This document shows, in pieces, positions 52,429 through 60,471 of a stretch of 64,000 nucleotides of DNA. The notes beneath the pieces are model-generated. The model did no database searches and had not been told where the DNA came from. It worked only from the letters and a program-made list of their open reading frames with translations. A program made the translations under genes and the position numbers. The DNA comes from Verrucomicrobiota bacterium (lineage in GTDB: Bacteria > Verrucomicrobiota > Verrucomicrobiia > Limisphaerales > Pedosphaeraceae): NCBI GenBank assembly GCA_021325145.1, contig JAJPHR010000080.1:47983-111982 (forward strand), in the 5' to 3' direction. Each line of letters begins with the position of its first letter. Within the stretch, counting starts at the first letter, position 1.

Positions 52429-55089
52429 TTACTCCTGCTTGTCCGATTCCTTCTCCCCCTCCTCCGACTTTGGACTTTGGGTCCCTGCGCCGGAGTTTCC
52501 GTTCAAAGGCGGGGCTTTGGACTTTGGACTTCCCTTGGGCTTGTCCGATTCCTTCTCCCCCTCTTCCGGCTTTGGACTTTGGGTCCCCGTGCCGGAGTTG
52601 CCGTTCGAAGGCGGGACTTTGGACTTTGGGCTTCCCTTGGGTTCCTTCGGCGCGCGCGGCGCAAATTCAAAACCCACCTTTCCACCCTCGCCCACCACGA
52701 GAAACGCCGAGAATGGCCGCCCTTTCTTCGAGATAAATTTGGGCAGCAAATCCGTCCTGCCCGTCGTCAGCAGCTTCACCATTTGCGCGCGGTCGATCTC
52801 CCGTTGCAAAATGATTTTGCCGGAGCGGAAAGTACAGCTCGCCTTTTCCCCCGCCGCATTTTCGCAAATATAACTCATCGCGTTTTCGAACACCCGGCCG
52901 CCGCATTTCGGACATTTGCCCAGCGGCTCCTGGCCTGTGAAATCCGCCTCCACTCCCTGTTCCTGCCCAAAATCGAACTTGGGCTCAAGTTCGGGCGTCA
53001 ACTTGATGACCGCCGCAAATGGTCGGCCCAGCTTGCTGCGAAAACCTTGCAACGGGCCGACGACCCGTTTCGTGATCAACTCCTCCGCCTCCTGGATTTC
53101 GAACTGCCGCCCCGCCACAATCTTCCACAATGAGAAGTCGCATTTCTGGCACTGGAATTTTTTGTAATTCTCCTTCATCTCCCCGCCGCATTTCGGGCAG
53201 GGGACTTTCAGCGTGCCGAAATCCCCCGGCACCGTGTCGCTCTCGTGGCGCTTGGCTTTTTCCACGATGTCCCGGGTCATGCGCTCGATCTCGCGCATGA
53301 AATCCACCCGCTGCAACTGCCCGCGCGACATCTGGTGCAGCTTGAACTCCCAAACGCCCGTCAACTCCGGTGACGACAGTTCCGGAATTTCCAGCCCGCG
53401 CAACAATGTGATCAGCGAAAACGCCTTGGCGGTGGGCTGCAGCTCGCGCGCATTGCGCACCACGTACTTCTCGTAAATCAAACCTTCGATGATCGCCGCG
53501 CGCGTTGCCGGCGTGCCCAGGCCCTTCTCGCTCATCGCCTCGCGCAGTTCCTCGTCCTCCACCAATTTGCCCGCGCCTTCCATTGCGCTCAGCAGCGTCG
53601 CTTCCGTGAAGCGCGCCGGCGGCTTGGTCTGGCTGGCGATGACCTCCACATTCTCGGTCTTCACCGTTTCGTTCGCCTGCACCGGCGCGAGCGTCGGCGT
53701 GTCCTCGGATTGCAGGTCCCGGCCATAGACCGCCAGCCAACCCGGGCTGACCATGACTTTTCCCTCGGTCTTGAACGGCTCGTTTTCGACCCGCGTAATG
53801 CGCGTCGTCACCAGGAACTCCGCCGCCGGATAGAAAATCGCCAGGAACCGTTTCGTGACCAGGTCGTACAATTTCTGCTCCGGCTCGCTCAGATGCTTGG
53901 GCGCGAGCGCTGTGGGAATGATGGCGAAGTGGTCCGATATTTTCGCGTTGTTGAAAATTCGCTTGTTCGGCTTGACCCAGTCCTGCTTCAAAATTTGGTC
54001 CGCGAAGCTGCTGTAGCCGGTCATCCCCGTCAGCACGCCCAGGGTCTTCTTCACCGTGGGAATGTAATCTTCCGGCAGCGCCCGCGCATCGGTTCGCGGA
54101 TAGGTCAGCACTTTATGCCGCTCGTAGAGCGCCTGCGCCAGGGCGAGCGTGTTCCGCGCGGAAAATCCGAACCGCCCGTTCGCTTCCCGCTGCAAACTCG
54201 TCAGATCATACAGCAACGGCGAAAGCTGCGTCGTCGGCTTGCTTTCCTCGGTAACGATGCCCGGTTTCCCCAGGCATTTGTCGCGGATTGCCTCCGCCGC
54301 TTTCAAGTCCCAAACCCGCTCCGCCTTGAAATGTTCGTTCTCGGCGTCTTTCTTTTCGCGCGAGAATTTCTCGTCGAACCAGCGCCCGGCATATTCGCCC
54401 GCTTTCGCGCCGAAGGTGCCGTGAATTTCCCAATAATCCTTCGGAACGAATTTTTTGATCTTCTCCTCGCGCTCGACCAAAATCGCCAGCGTCGGCGTCT
54501 GCACCCGCCCGACCGTCGTCAAATGAAACCCGCCGGTCTTGGAATTGAACGCCGTCATCGCCCGCGTCCCGTTGATTCCCACCAGCCAGTCTGATTCCGA
54601 CCGGCACACCGCCGCGTCCGCCAGCGGTAGCATCTCGCGATCCGTCCGCAACGCCGCAAACCCTTCCCGGATGGCCGTCGGTGTCATCGATTGCAGCCAA
54701 AGCCGCGCAATCGGTTTGTCCGACTTGGCATGCTGGACAATATACCGAAAAATCAACTCCCCTTCCCGACCGGCGTCGCAGGCATTAATCAGCGAAGTAA
54801 CATCCTTGCGCTTGATCAGCTTCGTGAGCAACCGGAGCCGAGGCTCGTTCTTCTCGATCGGTCGGAGGGCAAAATGCGGCGGAATCACCGGCAACTGGGC
54901 AAAAGTCCACTTGCCCCGCTTCACTTCGAACTGCTCGGGAACGATCAATTCCAGCAGATGGCCGACTGCCGACGACAGTACATAGCTGTCGCTTTCGAAG
55001 TAATCTTCGTGCTTCGAGAACCCGCCCAGCGCCTTCGCGATGTCGCTGGCGACGGACGGCTTTTCCGCAATTATCAATGCTTTGCCCAT
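52429..55089 (-). CDS. topB: DNA topoisomerase III (type IA) with repeated C-terminal tail
   Basis: 886 residues. Toprim domain (LIIAEKPSVASDIAKAL, ACDAGREGELIFRY), active-site Y330 in LTYPRTDARALPE, and C-terminal zinc-ribbon-type modules (CPKCGGEMKENY with FQCQKCDFS, and CPKCGGRVFENA). It relaxes negatively supercoiled DNA and decatenates. The last 60 or so residues are two copies of a Ser/Pro/Lys/Glu unit encoded by a 102-bp tandem repeat (52439-52642). It is followed by xerC at 3 bp. Confidence 0.92.
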   Translation of the reverse strand: MGKALIIAEKPSVASDIAKALGGFSKHEDYFESDSYVLSSAVGHLLELIVPEQFEVKRGKWTFAQLPVIPPHFALRPIEKNEPRLRLLTKLIKRKDVTSLINACDAGREGELIFRYIVQHAKSDKPIARLWLQSMTPTAIREGFAALRTDREMLPLADAAVCRSESDWLVGINGTRAMTAFNSKTGGFHLTTVGRVQTPTLAILVEREEKIKKFVPKDYWEIHGTFGAKAGEYAGRWFDEKFSREKKDAENEHFKAERVWDLKAAEAIRDKCLGKPGIVTEESKPTTQLSPLLYDLTSLQREANGRFGFSARNTLALAQALYERHKVLTYPRTDARALPEDYIPTVKKTLGVLTGMTGYSSFADQILKQDWVKPNKRIFNNAKISDHFAIIPTALAPKHLSEPEQKLYDLVTKRFLAIFYPAAEFLVTTRITRVENEPFKTEGKVMVSPGWLAVYGRDLQSEDTPTLAPVQANETVKTENVEVIASQTKPPARFTEATLLSAMEGAGKLVEDEELREAMSEKGLGTPATRAAIIEGLIYEKYVVRNARELQPTAKAFSLITLLRGLEIPELSSPELTGVWEFKLHQMSRGQLQRVDFMREIERMTRDIVEKAKRHESDTVPGDFGTLKVPCPKCGGEMKENYKKFQCQKCDFSLWKIVAGRQFEIQEAEELITKRVVGPLQGFRSKLGRPFAAVIKLTPELEPKFDFGQEQGVEADFTGQEPLGKCPKCGGRVFENAMSYICENAAGEKASCTFRSGKIILQREIDRAQMVKLLTTGRTDLLPKFISKKGRPFSAFLVVGEGGKVGFEFAPRAPKEPKGSPKSKVPPSNGNSGTGTQSPKPEEGEKESDKPKGSPKSKAPPLNGNSGAGTQSPKSEEGEKESDKQE
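52439..52642 (-). repeat. Tandem 102-bp repeat, two copies, at the topB 3' end
   Basis: TTGTCCGATTCCTTCTCCCC begins at 52439 and again at 52541, and the intervening sequence is nearly identical. Each unit encodes 34 residues with SPKSK and NGNSG blocks. The unit contains CTTTGGACTTTGG strings like those of the intergenic repeats, so it may have started as one. Confidence 0.8.
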
Positions 55090-55309
55090 TATTTCTACTG
55101 CTTGCCATATAAGCCAGCCGCACCTTTAGTGCAACCGGCTGTTTTCCAAGCGTGTGGAAACTGGCGTAAAATTAAGGTAATGTCAACCGGGCATCTTGCA
55201 ACGTCCACAATCCAGGCGCATTTTGGCCCCGCTGTTGCAGGGACATCGTTTACATCATCAGTGTCGACGACCGCGAATGTGAGATGTCAAAATTCGTGGT
55301 TCTTCACTT

Positions 55310-55822
55310 TCATCCGCCCGCCTTCGCACCCGAATCACCTTTCTGTTTTTGCCGTTCCTTTTCCAACCTCAACCGTGCCGCCTCGTGGTCCCCTCGCCGC
55401 AACCCCGACACGTCCCGGCACAATTCCCGCAAGTCCTTCAACTCCAGCGGGCCGCCCTTGCTTTCAGATTGTAACTGGCTCGTCGTCGCGGCGTACTGGG
55501 CCGCCACCCAGGTGGCCAAATAATCGCTCAACGCTCCCCTGCCCGATTCCTTCAAAGCCTGTCCCCGCTCCACCAACCGCCGCACCTCGGCCATGGCCAC
55601 CTCTGTCTTCAGCCAATCCCGATAACCGCCGTGCGTCCACTCAGAAAGGTTCTGTTTGCGAATCGGTTTCCCCCCAAATTCCGCCATCAGGACCGCCTGG
55701 GCCGCCGGCAGCGAATTCAGCCATTCCACAACCGACTTGCCACTGGCGCCGTCCAGAAGCCGGCGATTCAATTCCTCCCTCACCTCGTTCGGTAACCGGG
55801 CGATTTTGCCTCTGCGCGACAT
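55310..55822 (-). CDS. Small 'MSRRGKIARLP'-type protein of unknown function
   Basis: 170 residues. The N-terminus (MSRRGKIARLPNEVREELNR) looks like a helical DNA-binding segment, as in Mu gp27/DUF3486-like proteins, followed by GKSVVEWLNSLP and GGKPIRKQNLSEWTHGGYRD. The tail is a charged Lys/Arg/Glu helix. I recall this family as multi-copy in Verrucomicrobiota, without known function. The 10-bp-register array lies 27 bp before its ATG. It is separated from topB by 220 bp. Confidence 0.75.
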   Translation of the reverse strand: MSRRGKIARLPNEVREELNRRLLDGASGKSVVEWLNSLPAAQAVLMAEFGGKPIRKQNLSEWTHGGYRDWLKTEVAMAEVRRLVERGQALKESGRGALSDYLATWVAAQYAATTSQLQSESKGGPLELKDLRELCRDVSGLRRGDHEAARLRLEKERQKQKGDSGAKAGG

Positions 55823-55848
55823 ACCTTGGTTATTTTATTTTTTTGAGG

Positions 55849-55940
55849 CCGGACTAACCCGGACTAGCCCGGACCAACCCGGATTTGGTTTAATTTCGGT
55901 TTAATTTTTTACCTTAATTCGGTTTAATTCGGCTGGATTC
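55849..55940 (-). repeat. 10-bp-register repeat array upstream of the small protein gene
   Basis: Strict 10-bp steps on plus from 55851: GGACTAACCC, GGACTAGCCC, GGACCAACCC, GGATTTGGTT, TAATTTCGGT, TTAATTTTTT, ACCTTAATTC, GGTTTAATTC, GGCTGGATTC. One unit equals about one helical turn. On the coding (minus) strand the array is followed by an A-rich run (CAAAAAAATAAAATAACC) and the ATG at 55822. The same layout recurs at 12883-12972 without a gene. Confidence 0.8.
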
Positions 55941-56208
55941 AGCCCATTCCGGCGGGAAATCCGCCTGGCGCAATTGCCCCCAGCCCGGCATTTCAACGTC
56001 GGTTTAAACGGGAAACCCGCCAAATCCTCTTCGCACGCCCGGGCTGGGCCGGCCATGCTCACCACTCGCATTCGATTCGAGTCTTTCAATCCCTGTTGAT
56101 CGCCTATTCCAATTACATTGTCAACAGATATATTCAGTTATGATGCCTGTATTCATCTTTCTGCTTCCTGAATGTAACTATGCATGACGCTGTCCGGCGT
56201 CCGCTCAC

Positions 56209-56234
56209 GCCCGCCCGCGTTCCAGCGGGCGGAA
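56209..56234 (-). repeat. Inverted core copy of the hairpin element
   Basis: On minus this reads GTTCCGCCCGCTGGAACGCG and GGCGGGC, nearly identical to 5111-5136. The terminal 10-bp hairpins are absent, so it is a truncated copy. Confidence 0.55.
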
Positions 56235-56450
56235 CGTGCTGCCGAAACCGTGCGATCCGGATCATTTGTTGAGAAGGCCCATAAGCCCCGCCAAAAGGCT
56301 TGCCATCTTTCCCGTTCTGTGCATAATCAGTTTGGACGCGCATCACATTAGGTGCGCCAAAAAGATTTGATTCGGGTAGCGGCACGTTTCTTCAGCGGGC
56401 TTCCTCAGCCCCACCTCCTTGGCGTCTGTTGCCCGAATCTTCCTTCCTCC

Positions 56451-57908
56451 TCACTTCCCGATGCAAAACTGGCTGAAAATCGCGTCCAACAAATCCTCCG
56501 TCGTGGTCTTGCCCACGATTTCCCCCACCGCATTCACGGCGATGCGCAACTCCAACGCCGCCAGCTCCAGCATCGCGTCGGCCTTCAAGAGCGCGACCGT
56601 CCGTTCGGTTGCGAGGCGCGCCCGGCTCAGCGCCTCCTGATGTCGCGAGTTGATCATTACCTGCAACATCTCCGCCCGGATTTCCCCCTTCCAAACCGTT
56701 TCCTTGATCGCGTCCTTCAACACCTCAATCCCCTGCCCGGTCAGACATGAAACATCGATTACGCGCGAAGCACAGAGCTCCTGCCCTGCGCGAACCTGAG
56801 AAGCATCACCGGGCAGCGCTGGAAATCCGCGCTCCGGCGGACTTCCTCCGTCCACCCCTGCCTTGGCAGGCAGCACCAGCCGCATCGGCAGATCAATCTT
56901 GTTGCGAACCAAAATCCGCGTCTTCCCGGCAAACTCCTCCAGGAACGCCGCATCACCCTTCGTCAGCGGCTCCGACGCATCCAGCACATGCAGAATAACC
57001 TCCGCCCGACCCAGCGCCTCGCGGCTGCGGCGCATCCCTTCCACCTCCAAAACATCCCCCGCGTCGCGCAACCCGGCCGTATCCACGAACACCACCGGCA
57101 ACCCGCGAATATTCGCTGTTTCTTCGATGGTATCCCGCGTCGTCCCTGGAATCTCCGACACAATCGCCCGGTCATGCCCGAGCAATTGGTTGAGCAAGCT
57201 CGACTTCCCCGCGTTCGGACGCCCCACAATGGCCACCCGGATGCCACGCCGCAAAATCTGCCCCTCCCGCGACGTGCGCAACAACTCATCCATGAACGCC
57301 ATCCCCCGCTCCAATCGCTCGATCAATTGCTGCCGGGTGTTCGGCGCAATGTCCTCATCCGGAAAATCAATGTGCGCCTCCACATGCGCCAGCGTTCGAA
57401 CCATCTCGTCCCGCAGTTGATTGATCCGCTGCGACAACTTGCCCGCGAGTTGCTCGTTGGCCGCCGCCAGCGCCAATTCTGTGCGGGCATGAATCAGGTC
57501 CGCCACCGCTTCCGCCTGCGCCAGGTCGATTCGCCCGTTTAGAAAAGCCCGCCGCGTGAACTCTCCCGGCTCGGCCATCCGCGCGCCGCTCGCCAGCACC
57601 GCATCTAGCGCCAGCTTCGCCGCGAGCAGGCCGCCGTGGCACGTAATCTCCACCACATCCTCGCGCGTCAGCGTCCGCGGCGCGCGCATCACCGCCGCCA
57701 TTACTTCGTCCACCGTTTCCCCGTCCCGCACCAGCCACCCATAGTGAATCGTATGCGTCGGCGCCGCTGACAATTTCACCGCCGCCTTGCCGGCCGAAAC
57801 AAAGCACCGATCCGCAACCTCCACCGCCGCCGGCCCCGAAATGCGAATCACCGCCAAGCCGCCTTCCCCCAGCGGCGTCGCAATCGCAGCAATCGTATCG
57901 TCAAACAT
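56451..57908 (-). CDS. mnmE: tRNA modification GTPase MnmE
   Basis: 485 residues, with the three MnmE parts: an N-terminal folate-binding domain (DDTIAAIATPLGEGGLAVIR), a helical domain, and a Ras-like GTPase inserted in it (G1 GRPNAGKSSLLNQLLG, G3 DTAGLRDAGD, G4 RNKID). The C-terminal CIGK with the conserved cysteine is present. With MnmG it installs the 5-carboxymethylaminomethyl group on wobble U34. About 24 extra residues after the G4 loop (PAKAGVDGGSPPERGF) look like a low-complexity insertion. Confidence 0.96.
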   Translation of the reverse strand: MFDDTIAAIATPLGEGGLAVIRISGPAAVEVADRCFVSAGKAAVKLSAAPTHTIHYGWLVRDGETVDEVMAAVMRAPRTLTREDVVEITCHGGLLAAKLALDAVLASGARMAEPGEFTRRAFLNGRIDLAQAEAVADLIHARTELALAAANEQLAGKLSQRINQLRDEMVRTLAHVEAHIDFPDEDIAPNTRQQLIERLERGMAFMDELLRTSREGQILRRGIRVAIVGRPNAGKSSLLNQLLGHDRAIVSEIPGTTRDTIEETANIRGLPVVFVDTAGLRDAGDVLEVEGMRRSREALGRAEVILHVLDASEPLTKGDAAFLEEFAGKTRILVRNKIDLPMRLVLPAKAGVDGGSPPERGFPALPGDASQVRAGQELCASRVIDVSCLTGQGIEVLKDAIKETVWKGEIRAEMLQVMINSRHQEALSRARLATERTVALLKADAMLELAALELRIAVNAVGEIVGKTTTEDLLDAIFSQFCIGK

Positions 57909-57934
57909 GGATCAATCGAAGTCCGCAGTGGCGA

Positions 57935-57956
57935 GGCAGGGCGCGCCACTCCGTGA
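57935..57956. repeat. GGCAGGGCGCGCC-type repeat copy
   Basis: GGCAGGGCGCGCCACTCCGT matches 19678-19697 with one difference. It lies between mnmE and the small gene downstream. A weaker relative, GGCAGGGCGGGCAGTCCCGT, lies at 62620-62639. Confidence 0.5.
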
Positions 57957-57979
57957 ACGCCGCGCTGACGGGCAGTTTC

Positions 57980-58234
57980 TCACCGATGCCCGCAATTCCC
58001 CGCCGCGTTCTCCGCATCGCGCCCTTCCAGAAACAGGCGCGCCTTCTCATAACTCTTCTTTTGAAGATAATGCCGCAGATCCGGCGACGTGTTCGGCGGC
58101 AACTGGCGCGACAATTCGTCCAGCCGCGTGAACAGCGGCACCAGGTTCGGTTTCGGATTCGCCGTGGCCATCGCCTTCACCTGCCGGTCCAGTTCCGTTA
58201 ATGCCTGCAAGATCGCTTGTTCCGTTTCGGTCAT
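57980..58234 (-). CDS. Small hypothetical protein
   Basis: 84 residues, ATG start, opening MTETEQAILQALTELDRQVK. The sequence is amphipathic helical (ALTELDRQVKAMA, LFTRLDELSRQL), then PDLRHYLQKKSYEKARLFLE. It lies 72 bp upstream of the mnmE start on the same strand and looks conserved-protein-like, but I recognise no family. Confidence 0.6.
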   Translation of the reverse strand: MTETEQAILQALTELDRQVKAMATANPKPNLVPLFTRLDELSRQLPPNTSPDLRHYLQKKSYEKARLFLEGRDAENAAGNCGHR

Positions 58235-58381
58235 AAGCCATGGTAAACCCGGGGCGGGGTAAATCGCAACCCAAAGGAAACGAATGTGGAGATGCTCCCT
58301 TTCGAGACGGCGCGTGGAGCTCCCGCTTGCGTGAACACGAGAAGTATCGCCATGCAGAGCCGAAGCTCTGCTCCCCCGCCG

Positions 58382-59089
58382 CTATCGCTCCGTCACAATT
58401 TCCGGCCGCGTGCTTTCAACGATGGCCAGCAATTCCTTTTGCTCCTGATTGGCGATTTGAAGCCTGTCGAGCGAGGCCTTCAGGTCGCCCACGGTCGCGT
58501 CGAACTCAGGATTCGAAATATGCATGTCAGCGTGAACACTTTTTATCTCGCCGCCCTCATAATGGGCCGGTCCGCCGGTCGCCAGCGCCAGGAACTGCAC
58601 GAGGTGCTGCTTCAGTTTCGCCACGTTATCCGGGGTGGCTTTCCAGGCAACGGATTGACCCCGGTGAAACGAGAAACCGCCGCGCGTCACGCCGTTGCGC
58701 TCCCAATTGACGCGCGGATCCTGCAACACGCGCGGCGTGAAATCGTCCACAATCGCGGTCAGCCCCGCCTCGCCGCCCAGGCGGTCGAAAAGCGCCTTTT
58801 TCTGCTCGACCTTGACCGGCCCGTTCGTGCCACTGGCGCCGGTGCCCGTGGTCGATTTGGTTCCTTTCTCTCCGGCGCCTTCCCCGTTCCCGGCGAGTTG
58901 TTCAGACTTGGCCATTCGCTGGCTGGCTCGCTGGTCCGCTGCCGTGCTGCCGGAGGTGAAGAACTCGTTATTCTGCTGCTTTTTGGCGGCGCCGCGGCAG
59001 CCCGGGAGGATGAGCATGGCGCTCGACAAAAGCAGCAACACCGCCACTGCCGCGGCAAACCGTCGAAACTGAATTGAGCTTGAATTCAT
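58382..59089 (-). CDS. Lipoprotein with truncated (group 1-like) haemoglobin domain
   Basis: 235 residues. A lipobox LILPGC puts the acylated cysteine at C31, so the protein should be membrane-anchored outside the cytoplasm. After a low-complexity linker (about 40-97, Gly/Thr/Lys-rich) a truncated haemoglobin follows: KALFDRLGGEAGLTAIVDDF and a proximal histidine, H186, in IKSVHADMHIS. An insertion (about 128-150, WERNGVTRGGFSFHRGQ) lengthens the middle. Secreted truncated globins are unusual. It overlaps the AsmA-like gene as ATGA. Confidence 0.82.
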   Translation of the reverse strand: MNSSSIQFRRFAAAVAVLLLLSSAMLILPGCRGAAKKQQNNEFFTSGSTAADQRASQRMAKSEQLAGNGEGAGEKGTKSTTGTGASGTNGPVKVEQKKALFDRLGGEAGLTAIVDDFTPRVLQDPRVNWERNGVTRGGFSFHRGQSVAWKATPDNVAKLKQHLVQFLALATGGPAHYEGGEIKSVHADMHISNPEFDATVGDLKASLDRLQIANQEQKELLAIVESTRPEIVTER

Positions 59090-60333
59090 TGGCTGGTCAC
59101 ATCGGTGGAGGAGAGGGCACTGCCAAGGTCCGGGGGCGCAAACTCAAGTCCTCCCACTTCCTCCTGGCCGCCCTGCAGGCGCGGCAGATAGGCCCGGACA
59201 AAGGCGTTGCGCAGGACGTTGGCCACGGTCGCGAAAATGTCGGTTGTCGTGCTGCTGGAAAGATCGCCGCTAAATGGCACGAGCGTTCCGAACTGGTCGC
59301 GCGGCTGATTCTTGAAAACCGTCGTGACCGCGCCCACCAAAGCCTGCCAGAAAAATTGCAGCGCGTTATCTTCCTTGATGTCCTGGGTCAGGCTGAACGT
59401 TTTCAAGTTCCGAAAAAGCGGTTTCACATACCCGCTGATCAAACCTTCCTTGGCATCCGCTTCCACCACCAGGTCGAACCACCCGCGCTTGAAGTCGAAC
59501 TTTCCATACGTGAGCGCAACATCGTTGAGCTTGGTAACGTCAAGGCCGATCAGGCGCAGCGCCAGATGGAACGTTGGCCGATAGGAGAATGGATCCAGGG
59601 TCATTTTGAACTGAATTTTGGCCTGGTCCATCACGAGTCCCGTGGCCTGGACGGTCGCCACGAGCGGATTAAGTTCACGCTTGATGTTGCTGAGATTATC
59701 GATCGCACCCTGGACCTGGGAAATGTAAACGTCCACGGGCTTCTGCGACTCGAAGAACCTGAAATGAACGGAACCGTCCTGCACGACGGCGCGGTTAATC
59801 GTGAACGGAAACAAGCCCTGGATCATCTGCAACCAGGGCGCGTCGGCCCCCGTCTGCGATTCGCCCTTATCCGAGGCATCCACGAAATTGATTTCGGGCT
59901 GGTCCATGACAATCTGGCCTACCAACCGGCCATGAAACAAGGCATCCCATTGCATGGCGAGTTCCACGCGCTTCGCCGAGAAGAACGGGACCGGGACGTT
60001 GCCGGTGACTTTGCTAAGCTGGATGTTCTGGATGGAATAAGCGCCATGCCACAGGTGAACCTGCACCTGGCCGATGGTTCCCGAGTAGAGCTGATTGCGT
60101 TCCAACGCACGATTAACATACTTCCTCACACTCCAGGGAAGCACCGCCCGCCCAATGCCGGCGACCACGAGGATAACCAACAGAACGGTGACGAATCTCC
60201 GCCATCCCCGGTGACGCTTGGGCGGTGCGGCGGCACGTTCGCCAGACACGCCCGTCGAAGGGGCGGCGACGTGACGGGATTGAATGCGAGTTCTCCCGAA
60301 CCTTGCTGAATGAAGCCACCGGAAGGTCTTCAT
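59086..60333 (-). CDS. AsmA/DUF748-like membrane protein
   Basis: 415 residues from ATG 60333; ATG 60348 (next to a GGAGGT) is an alternative. One N-terminal membrane helix (RRFVTVLLVILVVAGIG) is followed by a long beta-rich periplasmic region with AsmA-style pieces (YVNRALERNQLYSGTIGQVQ, MDQPEINFVDASDKGES, and later DLVVEADAKEGLISGYVK). AsmA-like proteins are thought to move lipids or assemble the envelope. It overlaps the haemoglobin lipoprotein gene, which follows it. Confidence 0.75.
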   Translation of the reverse strand: MKTFRWLHSARFGRTRIQSRHVAAPSTGVSGERAAAPPKRHRGWRRFVTVLLVILVVAGIGRAVLPWSVRKYVNRALERNQLYSGTIGQVQVHLWHGAYSIQNIQLSKVTGNVPVPFFSAKRVELAMQWDALFHGRLVGQIVMDQPEINFVDASDKGESQTGADAPWLQMIQGLFPFTINRAVVQDGSVHFRFFESQKPVDVYISQVQGAIDNLSNIKRELNPLVATVQATGLVMDQAKIQFKMTLDPFSYRPTFHLALRLIGLDVTKLNDVALTYGKFDFKRGWFDLVVEADAKEGLISGYVKPLFRNLKTFSLTQDIKEDNALQFFWQALVGAVTTVFKNQPRDQFGTLVPFSGDLSSSTTTDIFATVANVLRNAFVRAYLPRLQGGQEEVGGLEFAPPDLGSALSSTDVTSQ

Positions 60334-60471
60334 ACGGAAATATATCATACCTCCAGCAGGCAACCCTCAGTGATTCTCCCCATAGTCGTCATGCCTCAAT
60401 CCACGACTTAGGGGATCTGGAAACCGGGTTGCCGGGTGACATCGTCCCAAATTGTGGATATAAGAAATCCC

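Larger units (their letters stand above)
55823..56450. other. Intergenic stretch between mnmE and the small protein gene
   Basis: 628 bp. It holds the 10-bp-register array (55849-55940), a G/C-rich region with no gene (55945-56080) and the inverted core of the hairpin element (56209-56234). No credible coding frame. Confidence 0.55.

Noticed and set aside
51544..53133. 529-codon open frame on plus opposite xerC and topB
   Set aside because: Spans two genes on the other strand and has Arg/Pro-rich unselected sequence.
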